In this document: in pieces, positions 1 to 6,660 of the stretch | How positions within the stretch are numbered: position 1 is the stretch's first letter | Layout: each line of letters opens with the position of its first letter | Origin: Saprospiraceae bacterium | Lineage (GTDB): Bacteria; Bacteroidota; Bacteroidia; Chitinophagales; Saprospiraceae | Assembly: GCA_014379065.1 (NCBI GenBank) | Contig: JACMMM010000492.1 | Span: 1 to 9,125, forward strand | Reading direction: 5' to 3' | DNA: 9,125 bases | Notes under the pieces: generated by a model | The model's database searches: none | Told to the model about the DNA's origin: nothing | Seen by the model: only the letters and a program-made list of their open reading frames with translations | Position numbers and translations under genes: made by a program

Positions 1-883
1 CGGTTTTCACACCCACGCGCCGCACAAAAGCCAGCCAATTGCCATCACGGCTTATCTGTGGGCGACAAGCCCCACCAGAGCCACCTGTCACATCCTCCAC
101 TTTCCCTTCCTGGCGGTCGTAGCGGCGCACGGCAAAAATCTGAGTATTTGGGTTTTTGTTGTATTGGAAAAAGCCGCCGCCGTACATGTCTTCGCTGAAA
201 TAAACGTAACGCCCGTCGGGACTGACCGAAGGTTCGTTCACGTCCTGCTGATCGTTTTTGCGCTTGGTGAGTTGTACGCCGCCGCCGCCCGAAAGGTGGT
301 ACATCCAAATTTCCCCAGCGCCGAGCGAACGGGTGGATGTAAAGTGTTTTCGGGCTACAACGTATTCATTGTCAAGCCAAACGGCATTGTTGAGCAGTTG
401 GAAACTTTCTTTCGTGATTTGTTTGGGTTTGGCCACTTGCCCCGCGTTGGCGGGGTCGAAATTCATGTACCAAATATTGTCGCCGCCTCCAGCGTCGCTG
501 GTGAAGGAAATCTTCTTGCCATCGGGCGAAAAACGCGGCTGCACTTCCCAGGCCAATCCCTGCCGGATACAAGTAGCTGTTCCGCCAGAAATAGGCATAG
601 TATAGATATCGCCCAGCAGGTCAAACACGATGGTTTTGCCATCGGGGCTCACGTCGAGGCACATCCAAGTGCCTTCGGTGGTGGTAAATTCTACCTCATG
701 GTAGGGCATACCGCCGGGTGGGTTGGAGACATCCCATTTAGGTTTTTCTTGTGAAAAAAGGGAAAGTGCGAGAAGACAAAAGCCACCTACGCAAAAAATT
801 CGGGTAAACCCGCCTACGCCCCCGCCTGCCAAGACTTGGCGGGCAGGAAGGCTTCGGCGGGTAAACAGTATAATGCGATTCAT
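1..883 (-). CDS. Secreted PD40/TolB-like beta-propeller protein, probable amidohydrolase (partial)
   Basis: The frame is open without a stop from ATG at 883 to the left edge, so the C-terminus lies outside the window (about 294 residues visible). After a long basic N-terminal stretch comes a hydrophobic segment (IFCVGGFCLLALSLFSQ, about residues 29-45), read as a signal peptide, so the protein is probably periplasmic or secreted. The mature part starts KPKWDVSNPPGG and carries PD40/TolB-type blades with the signatures VSPDGKTIVFD, FSPDGKKISFTSD and VSPDGRYVYFSED. This start, followed by EGTWMCLDVSPDGK and LGDIYTMPISGG, is the arrangement I know from large Bacteroidota proteins with an N-terminal propeller and a C-terminal amidohydrolase (imidazolonepropionase-like) domain. 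The enzyme domain is not visible, so that part is inference; a TolB-like or S9/S41-type protein is the alternative. Residues about 7-28 are encoded by a GC-rich palindromic repeat. CATAAGTA at 905-912 (TACTTATG on the minus strand) is a one-mismatch -7 candidate. Confidence 0.85.
   Translation of the reverse strand, partial: MNRIILFTRRSLPARQVLAGGGVGGFTRIFCVGGFCLLALSLFSQEKPKWDVSNPPGGMPYHEVEFTTTEGTWMCLDVSPDGKTIVFDLLGDIYTMPISGGTATCIRQGLAWEVQPRFSPDGKKISFTSDAGGGDNIWYMNFDPANAGQVAKPKQITKESFQLLNNAVWLDNEYVVARKHFTSTRSLGAGEIWMYHLSGGGGVQLTKRKNDQQDVNEPSVSPDGRYVYFSEDMYGGGFFQYNKNPNTQIFAVRRYDRQEGKVEDVTGGSGGACRPQISRDGNWLAFVRRVGVKT
801..866 (-). repeat. GC-rich nested palindrome, copy 1, inside the signal-peptide coding region
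   Basis: On the plus strand the outer arms are CCCGCCTACGCC and GGCTTCGGCGGG (10 of 12 pairs). The inner arms are CCCGCCTGCCAAG and CTTGGCGGGCAGG (11 of 13 pairs, loop of one base). Read on the minus strand it aligns along its length with the repeat at 8118-8187 (both begin TTTACCCGCCG, then CTGCCCG..., GGCAGGCGGG, and end near a -ACCC). It is translated in frame as the extended basic n-region of the propeller protein. The frame used differs from that of the other two copies. Confidence 0.8.
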
Positions 884-919
884 GTTTTTATAAATTTTGA
901 AGGGCATAAGTACCGCCTT

Positions 920-935
920 TCTGAGAAACCTCAGA
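920..935. other. Small hairpin between the TPR membrane protein and propeller genes
   Basis: TCTGAG (920-925) and CTCAGA (930-935) can pair around a four-base loop in the 101-bp gap between the stop of the membrane TPR gene and the start of the propeller gene. No T-run follows on the minus strand, so it does not look like an intrinsic terminator. The two genes may or may not be co-transcribed. Confidence 0.35.
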
Positions 936-984
936 TTAGTTCGACAAGCGGCAATAAGTTTGAAGTAATGGGTAACCTGCATTT

Positions 985-2916
985 TTATTTAATCCCTTCC
1001 AAATAGCCCGGCGGCAGTGCATAACCCATGCCTTGCGCCTGAAGCGCATCAGACCGGGCTGCCTCTTTTTGCCCAAGTTTGTTTTCCGCTGCACTTCGGT
1101 AATAGAAGAGCGTTCCTTCTTTGGGCAGGTAAATCAGGGCAGAATCCACATCGGTTATGGCCTTTGAATACTGGGCTGTCATGAGATAAGACGCTGCCCG
1201 GTTTTTGAAACAGTCGCCCCGCTTTTGCTTTTCATACTGTAGGGCTTTGGTGTAGTCAGCAATGGCCTCAGGGTATTTTTTGATGAAAAAATGGGCGGAA
1301 GCCCGGTCGTTCAAACCCTGTGCATTGAGGCTGTCTTTTTTCAACAAACGGTCGTACACAGCGATGGCTTCTTCGTGTCTTTGCAGGTGTACGAGGCTGC
1401 CGCCTTCCATCAGGAGGCGTTTGGGCTCGTCGGGATAAATCCTTTGCAGCCATTTGAAATCTTCGAGCGCCCGGGCATATTTTTTCATTTCAAAAAGTAA
1501 AAAACCACGCGCTTTGATGGTGCCTTCGTGGTTGGGCTCAATGCTGTCTGCCATGTCCAGATCGCGCAAGGCGATCTCGTATTGTTTGCGGTTTTGGTAT
1601 TCAATGGCGCGGTTCACATACACGATATTCGCTGAAGGGTAATGTTTTATGGTCTCGGTGAAAAGCGTCACGGTATCCTTCCAGAGGGCAGTTTGCTGGC
1701 GTGTTTTCCAAATGCACAACAAGGCAAAGACTCCAACAACAACCATCGCAGTTCGTCGTCGCCAATCGCCTGCGGGTAAACGGGAAATGAGCCAACCCAC
1801 TACCAGAAACAAGCCGACATAAGGCACATAGGTGTAGCGTTCCGCCAAAATAGCGCCGCCTACCGCAACAACCTTCAACACCAGCGCAACCGTGACAGCA
1901 TAGAAACCAATGCCAAATGCCACCATCCTCGTGCGTCGCAGCGACCATATCGTAGCGCTGACCAACACTAAAAACATCGGGACATAGGCGTAAAACGACT
2001 GCGGTAAATCTGCCCGGTTTTTTGGGTAGGGGTAAAACGCCGACATGTCGCCCCACCAAAACGCCTTGATGAAGTATTGCATAAAACCATACATGCCAAT
2101 CACGAGGTTTTCAAAACTTGAATATTGATAGGCGTGCATGGCCTGCGCCTGAGCATCGAGCGTGAACTTGCCCACCCAAAGCGACAGCACCAAAAAAGGC
2201 AATTTTTCAAGCCAAACCATCCAATTCCACAAACTGCGTCGTTCCACAAAATCTATCAAAAGCATCACCAAAGGGAATACTACCGCAGCAGGTTTTGAGA
2301 AACAGGACAACACTGCAAGGCCAAACGCAAGCGCGTACCATCCCCAACGCCGGGTGTCCAAAAACCGAAAATAGGCCAGCAGACCGAGGAAAAAGAAGGC
2401 GGTGTACAGCACGTCTTTGCGGGCCGCCACCCAGGCCACAGATTCTACATGCATGGGATGGATGCCAAAAAACAGGGCCGCCACAAAGCCCGCCAGCCAA
2501 CTCCCGCGTGTGACCCTACGCGCAAAAAAGAACACCAGCACGGTGTTCAAACAATGGAGGAAAAGGCTGGTGGCGTGGTATGGGAAAGCGTTTTTATTGC
2601 CGCCAAAAGCATCGTCAATCCCTAGCGAAAACATCGTGACGGGGTGGATATTGCAAGCCACCGGGCGTGTCAGTATTTGGGGGAGGTTTTCCCAACTGAG
2701 GGACAATAGCGGGTTTTCGACCACATATTCCAGATCATCCCAGTTGGTAAAACCATTGAGCAGGGTGGTGGGCAAATAGGCTATCAGGGTAGCAAACAGC
2801 AGTATTCCAAGCAAAAGCCAAAGGGCAGGAGGGGTGTCGGAAGCAGGCGTGTTTGCACGCGGCGTTTCCGGTTTTTCGCGCTGTTTTTGAGCAGATGGCT
2901 TTGTTTTGTGTTTCAT
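985..2916 (-). CDS. Multi-pass membrane protein with C-terminal TPR repeats, GT-C/TMTC-like
   Basis: The product is 643 aa. ATG at 2916 gives MKHKTKPSAQ; a TTG one codon upstream is unlikely. A basic cytosolic tail (1-30) precedes a first membrane helix (about 32-53). Next comes a loop with NWDD (58-61), an acidic pair in the position where GT-C glycosyltransferases carry their catalytic acid. Further markers are HPVT (91-94), GIHPMHVESVAWVAARKDVLY (151-171, family signature) and AERYTYVPYVGLF (358-370), which resembles the DUF1736 region of TMTC proteins. About ten hydrophobic segments run to about residue 402. Residues 428-625 are TPR units, with phrases such as KQYEIALRDLDMADSIEPN, EEAIAVYDRLLKKD and KKYPEAIADYTKAL. 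Eukaryotic TMTC proteins are O-mannosyltransferases; bacterial relatives are common in Bacteroidota but their substrate is unknown. Transfer of a lipid-linked sugar to an exported protein or glycan is inference. It is divergent from the M23 gene. Confidence 0.88.
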   Translation of the reverse strand: MKHKTKPSAQKQREKPETPRANTPASDTPPALWLLLGILLFATLIAYLPTTLLNGFTNWDDLEYVVENPLLSLSWENLPQILTRPVACNIHPVTMFSLGIDDAFGGNKNAFPYHATSLFLHCLNTVLVFFFARRVTRGSWLAGFVAALFFGIHPMHVESVAWVAARKDVLYTAFFFLGLLAYFRFLDTRRWGWYALAFGLAVLSCFSKPAAVVFPLVMLLIDFVERRSLWNWMVWLEKLPFLVLSLWVGKFTLDAQAQAMHAYQYSSFENLVIGMYGFMQYFIKAFWWGDMSAFYPYPKNRADLPQSFYAYVPMFLVLVSATIWSLRRTRMVAFGIGFYAVTVALVLKVVAVGGAILAERYTYVPYVGLFLVVGWLISRLPAGDWRRRTAMVVVGVFALLCIWKTRQQTALWKDTVTLFTETIKHYPSANIVYVNRAIEYQNRKQYEIALRDLDMADSIEPNHEGTIKARGFLLFEMKKYARALEDFKWLQRIYPDEPKRLLMEGGSLVHLQRHEEAIAVYDRLLKKDSLNAQGLNDRASAHFFIKKYPEAIADYTKALQYEKQKRGDCFKNRAASYLMTAQYSKAITDVDSALIYLPKEGTLFYYRSAAENKLGQKEAARSDALQAQGMGYALPPGYLEGIK

Positions 2917-2940
2917 CAAAATCTAGGTGCTGGCCCGCGG

Positions 2941-2948
2941 CAAAGATG
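2941..2948 (-). promoter_or_regulatory. Candidate -7 promoter element for the TPR membrane protein gene
   Basis: On the minus strand the site reads CATCTTTG, one mismatch from the Bacteroidota consensus TAnnTTTG, with 24 bases between it and the ATG at 2916. That spacing is normal for this phylum. I do not see a convincing -33 TTTG at the right distance, so this is tentative. Confidence 0.4.
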
Positions 2949-2992
2949 GTCTGAAATCCTCGGTTTTTTCTCCGAAATTTGCGGGGTGGTTC

Positions 2993-3140
2993 ATTGGTGA
3001 TTGGTGTATTGGTGATTGGTGGATTGGGTTGCCATTGATTCTTTTGCTGGCTATTGACTTGGTATCCCACCCTATTTACCAATCACTAATATACCAAACA
3101 CTAGTCCACCAATCACCAAAATACCAATCACCGATCACTA
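2993..3140. repeat. TTGGTGATTGG-family imperfect inverted repeat
   Basis: The left arm (about 2993-3028) is built of repeated ATTGGTG/GATTGGTG words. The right arm (about 3101-3140) is the same text reversed and complemented, with words such as CCACCAATCACC. About 29 of 34 positions pair, around a loop of roughly 70 bases that itself contains further ACCAATCAC words. It fills most of the divergent gap between the TPR membrane protein and the M23 peptidase, ending seven bases before the M23 ATG. A second locus of the same family is at 9009-9125. Function is unknown; the transcript 5' of the M23 gene would carry the hairpin if the promoter is upstream of it. Confidence 0.8.
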
Positions 3141-3146
3141 ACTCGG

Positions 3147-4094
3147 ATGCAAAAATTCTTCGCTTTCCTAAAGCAGTTTGTCAATTTCTTCCGCAGTCAC
3201 GGCGACGACGACCGTAGCCTGATGGACAAGTTGCGCGACAAATACCGACTTGTCATCATGAACGACGACACCTTCGAGGAGGTCACGTCCATAAAACTCA
3301 CGCCTTTGGCCGTGTACGTCGGGCTGAGTTCGCTTATTGTCGGCACGGCCATTTTAGTCACGATGCTCATCATTTGGACACCTTTGAAGCGCTATATTCC
3401 CGGATACGGTGATTTCACCCGCGATTCTGAAATAGCCGAATTGACGGGGAAAGTGGCCAATCTTGAAAATGAAATGGAAGCCTCCCGACGTTACAATGAG
3501 AACATCAAGAATATCCTGACGGGCAATGTGGAGAGTATGACCGAAGCAGCCGTGAAAAAACAAGGTCAGCCGGAAAATCCCGCCGACACCATGCCTAAAG
3601 ACATAGATCGCATCCCGGAGGATGAAAAACTGCGCTCGGCTGTCGCAACAGGCACTTTTACCTCCGACCCCAAAGTCCGCGCTGCACCCCTCACTACCCT
3701 TTCAAGCGACATTCCGCTAGAGCAACTTTTCTTTATGCCCCCCGTAAGCGGCGAGATTACCGCCAAATTTGATTTGTCAAAAAGCCACTTCGGCATAGAC
3801 GTGGCCGCACCAAAAAACACCGCTGTAAAAAGTACCGCCGACGGCTCGGTCGTCTCTGCGGGCTACACGGTGGAGACAGGTTACAGCATTGCCGTACAGC
3901 ACCCGAACAACGTGGTCACCATTTACAAACACAATTCGGTGCTGCTACGCCGTGAAGGCGACAACGTGAAAGCAGGCGAGGCCATCGCCATCATCGGTAA
4001 TTCCGGCGAAAACACGACTGGGCCGCATATTCACTTTGAAATTTGGCACAAAGGCCGGGCGGTGGATCCGGCGCTGTACATCAATTTTAAATAG
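3147..4094 (+). CDS. Membrane-anchored M23 family peptidase (LytM-like)
   Basis: The product is 315 aa. Residues 1-53 are probably cytosolic, including LMDKLRDKYRLVIMNDDTFEEV, a stretch typical of Bacteroidota M23 proteins. One membrane helix (about 54-77) follows, then a short coiled-coil-like region (92-125) with EIAELTGKVANLENEME, a linker, and a C-terminal M23 domain (about 198-312). Zinc ligands and catalytic residues are present: H214 and D218 in HFGID, H262 in YKHNS, and H294/H296 in GPHIHFEIW. It should therefore be an active endopeptidase cutting peptide cross-bridges of peptidoglycan from the periplasmic face, although members of this type may instead activate other hydrolases. ATG 3147 is the first start after the inverted repeat; ATG 3222 (MDKLRDKY) is a possible shorter start. 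It converges on the acyltransferase gene. I see no clear promoter. Confidence 0.9.
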   Translation: MQKFFAFLKQFVNFFRSHGDDDRSLMDKLRDKYRLVIMNDDTFEEVTSIKLTPLAVYVGLSSLIVGTAILVTMLIIWTPLKRYIPGYGDFTRDSEIAELTGKVANLENEMEASRRYNENIKNILTGNVESMTEAAVKKQGQPENPADTMPKDIDRIPEDEKLRSAVATGTFTSDPKVRAAPLTTLSSDIPLEQLFFMPPVSGEITAKFDLSKSHFGIDVAAPKNTAVKSTADGSVVSAGYTVETGYSIAVQHPNNVVTIYKHNSVLLRREGDNVKAGEAIAIIGNSGENTTGPHIHFEIWHKGRAVDPALYINFK

Positions 4095-4124
4095 GGGCTA
4101 AACACGCTTCTATAAGACTTTTTT

Positions 4125-4242
4125 AAACACTAAGAGACTAAGGGACACTAAGGGTTTCATGTCTAAAACAAAATGCCCGTTTCGCGCTTGGTGAAAATAA
4201 CATAAGCGGAGACGCTTAGTGTCCCTTAGTCTCTTAGTGTTT
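4125..4242. repeat. 28-bp perfect inverted repeat with 62-base loop between convergent genes
   Basis: The arm 4125-4152 (AAACACTAAGAGACTAAGGG then ACACTAAG) is exactly complementary to 4215-4242. Pairing extends for several A-T pairs beyond one mismatch. The arm is itself made of repeated words (CACTAAG, GACTAAGGGA, CACTAAG). It lies 30 bp after the M23 stop and 21 bp from the end of the acyltransferase gene. A stem of this strength, with A/T bases at both outer ends, could stop transcription from both sides; that role is inference. Confidence 0.85.
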
Positions 4243-4263
4243 TAAAAGAAGGACTACATTGTG

Positions 4264-5424
4264 TTAGGTCACTCGTTGTCCAAAGGGCAAAACCCGGATC
4301 AACGCGATCGCCAAAAAAGTCAAACTGGCGATCATAGCAGCAAGCATCGGGGAAACATAAATCGGGTGCGCCATACTGTGCCAATAGCCCAATTTCCCGC
4401 AAAAGTCCATCACCAATACGTGGGCGAAGTAGATGCCAAAACTCGCAGCCGAAAAGTCGCGCTCGATGTCCAGAAGCGGAATGCGATTGAACGCCGTTTT
4501 GGCGAGCAAAAACCAACCAATGGCAGATATAGCCACATTGGGCGTGAGGTAATCGTAGAAATAGACAATTGTGTGGCCGTTCCAGAAAATAGTATTCATG
4601 CAATAAGAAGCCAGCATGGTCCCGGCGGTCCCTATTGCAATCATTAGCCACGGCGTGTGACGACCGATGGTGAATGATGAACTTTGACCAACGACAGGCT
4701 CCTCTACCTTTTCCGAGTTGACAGTGTTCGTCATTACCCGATTGCCCAAGAAATAGCCCATCACAAAGTAGCCGCAGTTGTTGGTAAAAAGTTCGAAATA
4801 GATGCCAATGGGCATTTGAGCGTACGTATACAGCGCCTTGGCTACCCAAGTGCCGATGCACCACATCACGATAAAGTACAAAAAGTCTTGATTCGTGGCA
4901 GTGCGCACCCAAGGCCGTAAAATGGGATACACCAAATACAGTCCGATGATGAGGTAGATAAACCACAGATGGTAATGCACCGGGCCGGTCACGAGGCTTC
5001 TAAGGGCTTCGCCAATGGTGGCCGGACTGCCTTTGGTCATGTAGTTGTAAAAACAATAAATGAGCATCCAGAATATGGCTGGAATCATTACCCGCGAGAA
5101 TCTTCTTTTCAGAAAATCGGGCAGTGGATAGTCTTTTCCCAAGAGGAGATAGCCGCTCAACATCACGAATAAAGGCACGGCAGGGCGCGTAAGGGAATTC
5201 CAAAAATTGCCTGCCCACCACCAGGAGCCGTTGAAATCGAGGCCCTCACCATGGGCAATGGGCGCGGCTACATGGATGCCTATGACCATCACCGTGGCGA
5301 GATTGCGCAAACGGTCGGGCCAAGGGGAAAGGGGGGATACTTTGACATGGCTGTTGTTGGGCGGGTTAGCGCCCTCCTTCGCTAAGGCTACGGCGGGCAA
5401 ATCTGTCGTTGGTTGTTCGCTCAT
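4264..5424 (-). CDS. Acyltransferase 3 family membrane protein (OafA/WecH-like)
   Basis: The product is 386 aa with about ten predicted membrane helices. Family marks in order: the first helix with RLRNLATVMVIGIHVAAP, including the conserved His (H51) after the RxxA region; SLTRPAVPLFVMLSGYLL (77-94); the basic loop KRRFSRVMIPAIFW (106-119); HYHLWFIYLIIGLYL (150-164); and near the end SFGIYFAHVLVMD (328-340). Proteins of this family move acetyl or other acyl groups onto sugars of surface polysaccharide, O-antigen or peptidoglycan at the inner membrane; the substrate cannot be read from sequence. The start ATG at 5424 gives MSEQPTTD. Residues about 9-22 (LPAVALAKEGANPP) are encoded by a palindromic repeat and sit before the first helix, where they are unlikely to harm folding. 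TACCTTAG (minus strand, plus 5443-5450) is a weak -7 candidate. Confidence 0.88.
   Translation of the reverse strand: MSEQPTTDLPAVALAKEGANPPNNSHVKVSPLSPWPDRLRNLATVMVIGIHVAAPIAHGEGLDFNGSWWWAGNFWNSLTRPAVPLFVMLSGYLLLGKDYPLPDFLKRRFSRVMIPAIFWMLIYCFYNYMTKGSPATIGEALRSLVTGPVHYHLWFIYLIIGLYLVYPILRPWVRTATNQDFLYFIVMWCIGTWVAKALYTYAQMPIGIYFELFTNNCGYFVMGYFLGNRVMTNTVNSEKVEEPVVGQSSSFTIGRHTPWLMIAIGTAGTMLASYCMNTIFWNGHTIVYFYDYLTPNVAISAIGWFLLAKTAFNRIPLLDIERDFSAASFGIYFAHVLVMDFCGKLGYWHSMAHPIYVSPMLAAMIASLTFLAIALIRVLPFGQRVT
5359..5401 (-). repeat. GC-rich palindrome, copy 2 (short form), inside the acyltransferase N-terminus
   Basis: On the coding strand it reads GCCCGCCGTAGCC, then TTAGCGAAGGAGGGC and GCTAACCCGCCC. 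The flanks match copy 3 at 8118-8187 almost base for base, but the inner hairpin present in copies 1 and 3 is missing. The arms pair at 9 of 12 positions. It is translated in frame as LPAVALAKEGANPP, the same reading frame that copy 3 presents (LPAVAF...AKEGTNPP). Confidence 0.75.
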
Positions 5425-5490
5425 ACTACAAAAGGAAGGGCTCTAAGGTAGTTGTATCTTAGAAAGGCTTGAGTGTGAATATTTTTGAAT

Positions 5491-5744
5491 CAGGGTTTTC
5501 CTACAAAAATTTTGATACCATTGAATATTTAGAGGTACACATCCTTTCCCGTAGGGAATGCCTGTCTATAGATTTTGCAGGAACGTTTTTCAAAACCCCG
5601 TATGGGGTTGCCTGACATTGCGAAAGGCAACCCCATACGGGGTTTGAACGATTGGGTTTCATTGCTATAAACAGGGATTCCCTACGGGAAAAGTTTTAAG
5701 GGTCTGACGTTGAGGGGCACAGACATTTTTATGGGAAAGTCCTG
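5491..5744. mobile_element. MITE-like nested inverted-repeat element, no coding capacity
   Basis: This fills most of the 387-bp space between the acyltransferase and SDR starts. Three nested layers pair. The ends begin CAGGGTTTTCC (5491) and finish GGAAAGTCCTG (5744), a degenerate terminal inverted repeat with roughly two thirds identity over about 29 bases. The middle arms 5543-5571 and 5665-5693 match at 26 of 29 positions. The inner arms 5593-5613 and 5625-5645 are perfect over 21 bp around an 11-base loop. Two arms are themselves mini-palindromes (TTCCCGTAGGGAA and AACCCCGTATGGGGTT). I see no transposase and no clear target-site duplication. A folded intergenic repeat of non-transposon origin is the alternative. 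Confidence 0.55.
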
Positions 5745-5783
5745 TAAACAAAACCACACCACAACCCCACGCCCCCAATTCCT

Positions 5784-5791
5784 TATATTTG
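5784..5791 (+). promoter_or_regulatory. -7 promoter element of the SDR gene
   Basis: TATATTTG matches the Bacteroidota -7 consensus TAnnTTTG exactly, 20 bases before the ATG at 5812, giving a short leader of about 14 bases. This rules against the TTG at 5710 as start. No good -33 TTTG is visible upstream. Confidence 0.65.
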
Positions 5792-5811
5792 CCCAAAATC
5801 TCCCACCTACC

Positions 5812-6522
5812 ATGAGCAACAAAACCGCCGTCATCACTGGTGCTACCAAAGGCTTGGGGCGTGCCATCGCCGAAATATTTGCCCAAAACGGTTTCGACCT
5901 CTGCGTTTGCGCCCGCACCGAAGCCGATTTGGAAGCGATGGAGCGCGATTGGTTCGAGCAATTCCCGGAGCAAAAATTGCACACTTTCTCTGTAGATGTG
6001 AGCAAAAAATCTGAAGTCCGGGAATTTGGGGCATTTGTGCGCAGCGTCTTTCCACAACTGGATGTGCTGATAAACAATGCGGGGCTCTTCCTGCCTGGCA
6101 AAATTTCCGAAGAACAAGAAGGCACGCTCGAAACCCAATTGGAAACCAACCTGTACAGCGCCTATCACCTTACCCGTGCACTTTTGCCGATTATGATCCC
6201 CCAAAGTCGCGGGCATATTTTCAATATGTGCAGCATCGCCAGTTTTATGGCTTATCCAAATGGCGGCTCGTACTCCATCAGTAAATTTGCCCTGCTCGGC
6301 TTTTCTAAAGTGCTACGCGAAGAGATGAAACCCAAAGGTTTAAAGGTCACCTCCATTATGCCCGGCGCGGCCTGGTCGGATTCCTGGGCGGGCGTGGATT
6401 TGCCCTATGAACGGCTCATGCAAGCCAGCGACGTGGCCAAAGCGGTTTGGGGGTGTTATGATATGAGTGATTCGGCGGTGGTGGAGGAGTTGGTGCTGAG
6501 GCCGATGTTGGGGGATCTTTGA
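5812..6522 (+). CDS. Short-chain dehydrogenase/reductase (SDR), classical type
   Basis: The product is 236 aa, close to the usual classical SDR length of about 250. All hallmarks are present: the nucleotide-binding TGATKGLG (9-16), D62 for the adenine ring, NNAG (88-91), N113, the catalytic S141, and Y154/K158 in YSISK, followed by PGAAWSD (184-190). Arg35 and Thr36 after the second strand (CARTE) suggest NADP(H) preference. It is a cytosolic NAD(P)-dependent oxidoreductase of carbonyl or hydroxyl groups. The sequence is nearest in style to sepiapterin-reductase or 3-ketoacyl-ACP-reductase-like proteins, but the substrate cannot be assigned. The ATG at 5812 is chosen because MSNKTAVITGAT is the canonical N-terminus and a consensus promoter lies just upstream. 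The stop codon is immediately followed by a phrase-type repeat. Confidence 0.92.
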   Translation: MSNKTAVITGATKGLGRAIAEIFAQNGFDLCVCARTEADLEAMERDWFEQFPEQKLHTFSVDVSKKSEVREFGAFVRSVFPQLDVLINNAGLFLPGKISEEQEGTLETQLETNLYSAYHLTRALLPIMIPQSRGHIFNMCSIASFMAYPNGGSYSISKFALLGFSKVLREEMKPKGLKVTSIMPGAAWSDSWAGVDLPYERLMQASDVAKAVWGCYDMSDSAVVEELVLRPMLGDL

Positions 6523-6594
6523 GAATGTCCAATATCCAACAAGGAATATCCAATGTCTAAGGAGGGGCGCTTTTGCAATATATTGGATTTTTTT
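6523..6594 (+). repeat. AATATCCAA phrase repeat with possible terminator behind the SDR gene
   Basis: Starting on the first base after the SDR stop, GAATGTCCAATATCCAAC is followed by AAGGAATATCCAATGTC, that is, two ATATCCAA words flanked by ATGTC words. TCCAATAT (6528-6535) can pair with ATATTGGA (6580-6587), which is followed by seven T, a loose hairpin plus T-run that could terminate SDR transcription. The stem is A/T-rich with a 44-base loop, so termination is only a suggestion. The remaining gap to 6660 shows no clear promoter. Confidence 0.5.
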
Positions 6595-6660
6595 GCTGTT
6601 TTTCTTCCGTTATAGTGAACATACTCCATGAAGGCAACATTCAATTAACGACCCTCTTCT

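Noticed and set aside
164..754. Long plus-strand open frame opposite the propeller gene
   Set aside because: The minus-strand frame has clear PD40 motifs and a signal peptide. The plus-strand translation shows no family features and is a shadow of the coding strand.
920..935. Intrinsic terminator for the TPR membrane protein gene
   Set aside because: The stem is only six base pairs and no T-run follows on the minus strand.
1601..2059. 152-codon minus-strand frame inside the TPR membrane protein gene
   Set aside because: It overlaps the recognised gene in another frame, and its Cys/His/Trp-rich text is typical of an out-of-frame reading.
2993..3140. CRISPR array suggested by repeated TTGGTGATTGG words
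   Set aside because: Units are short and irregular, without constant-length unique spacers, and they occur in inverted arms. There are no cas genes nearby.
4226..4966. 246-codon minus-strand frame overlapping the acyltransferase gene
   Set aside because: It is an alternate frame of the acyltransferase 3 gene, which has the family motifs along its length. The His/Cys-rich translation has none.
5710..5811. N-terminal extension of the SDR from TTG 5710
   Set aside because: The extension would be encoded by the end of the folded repeat and by the promoter itself. MSNKTAVITGAT at 5812 is the normal SDR beginning.
5665..6216. 183-codon minus-strand frame opposite the SDR gene and into the folded repeat
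   Set aside because: The SDR frame has all catalytic motifs and a consensus promoter; this is its antisense shadow.
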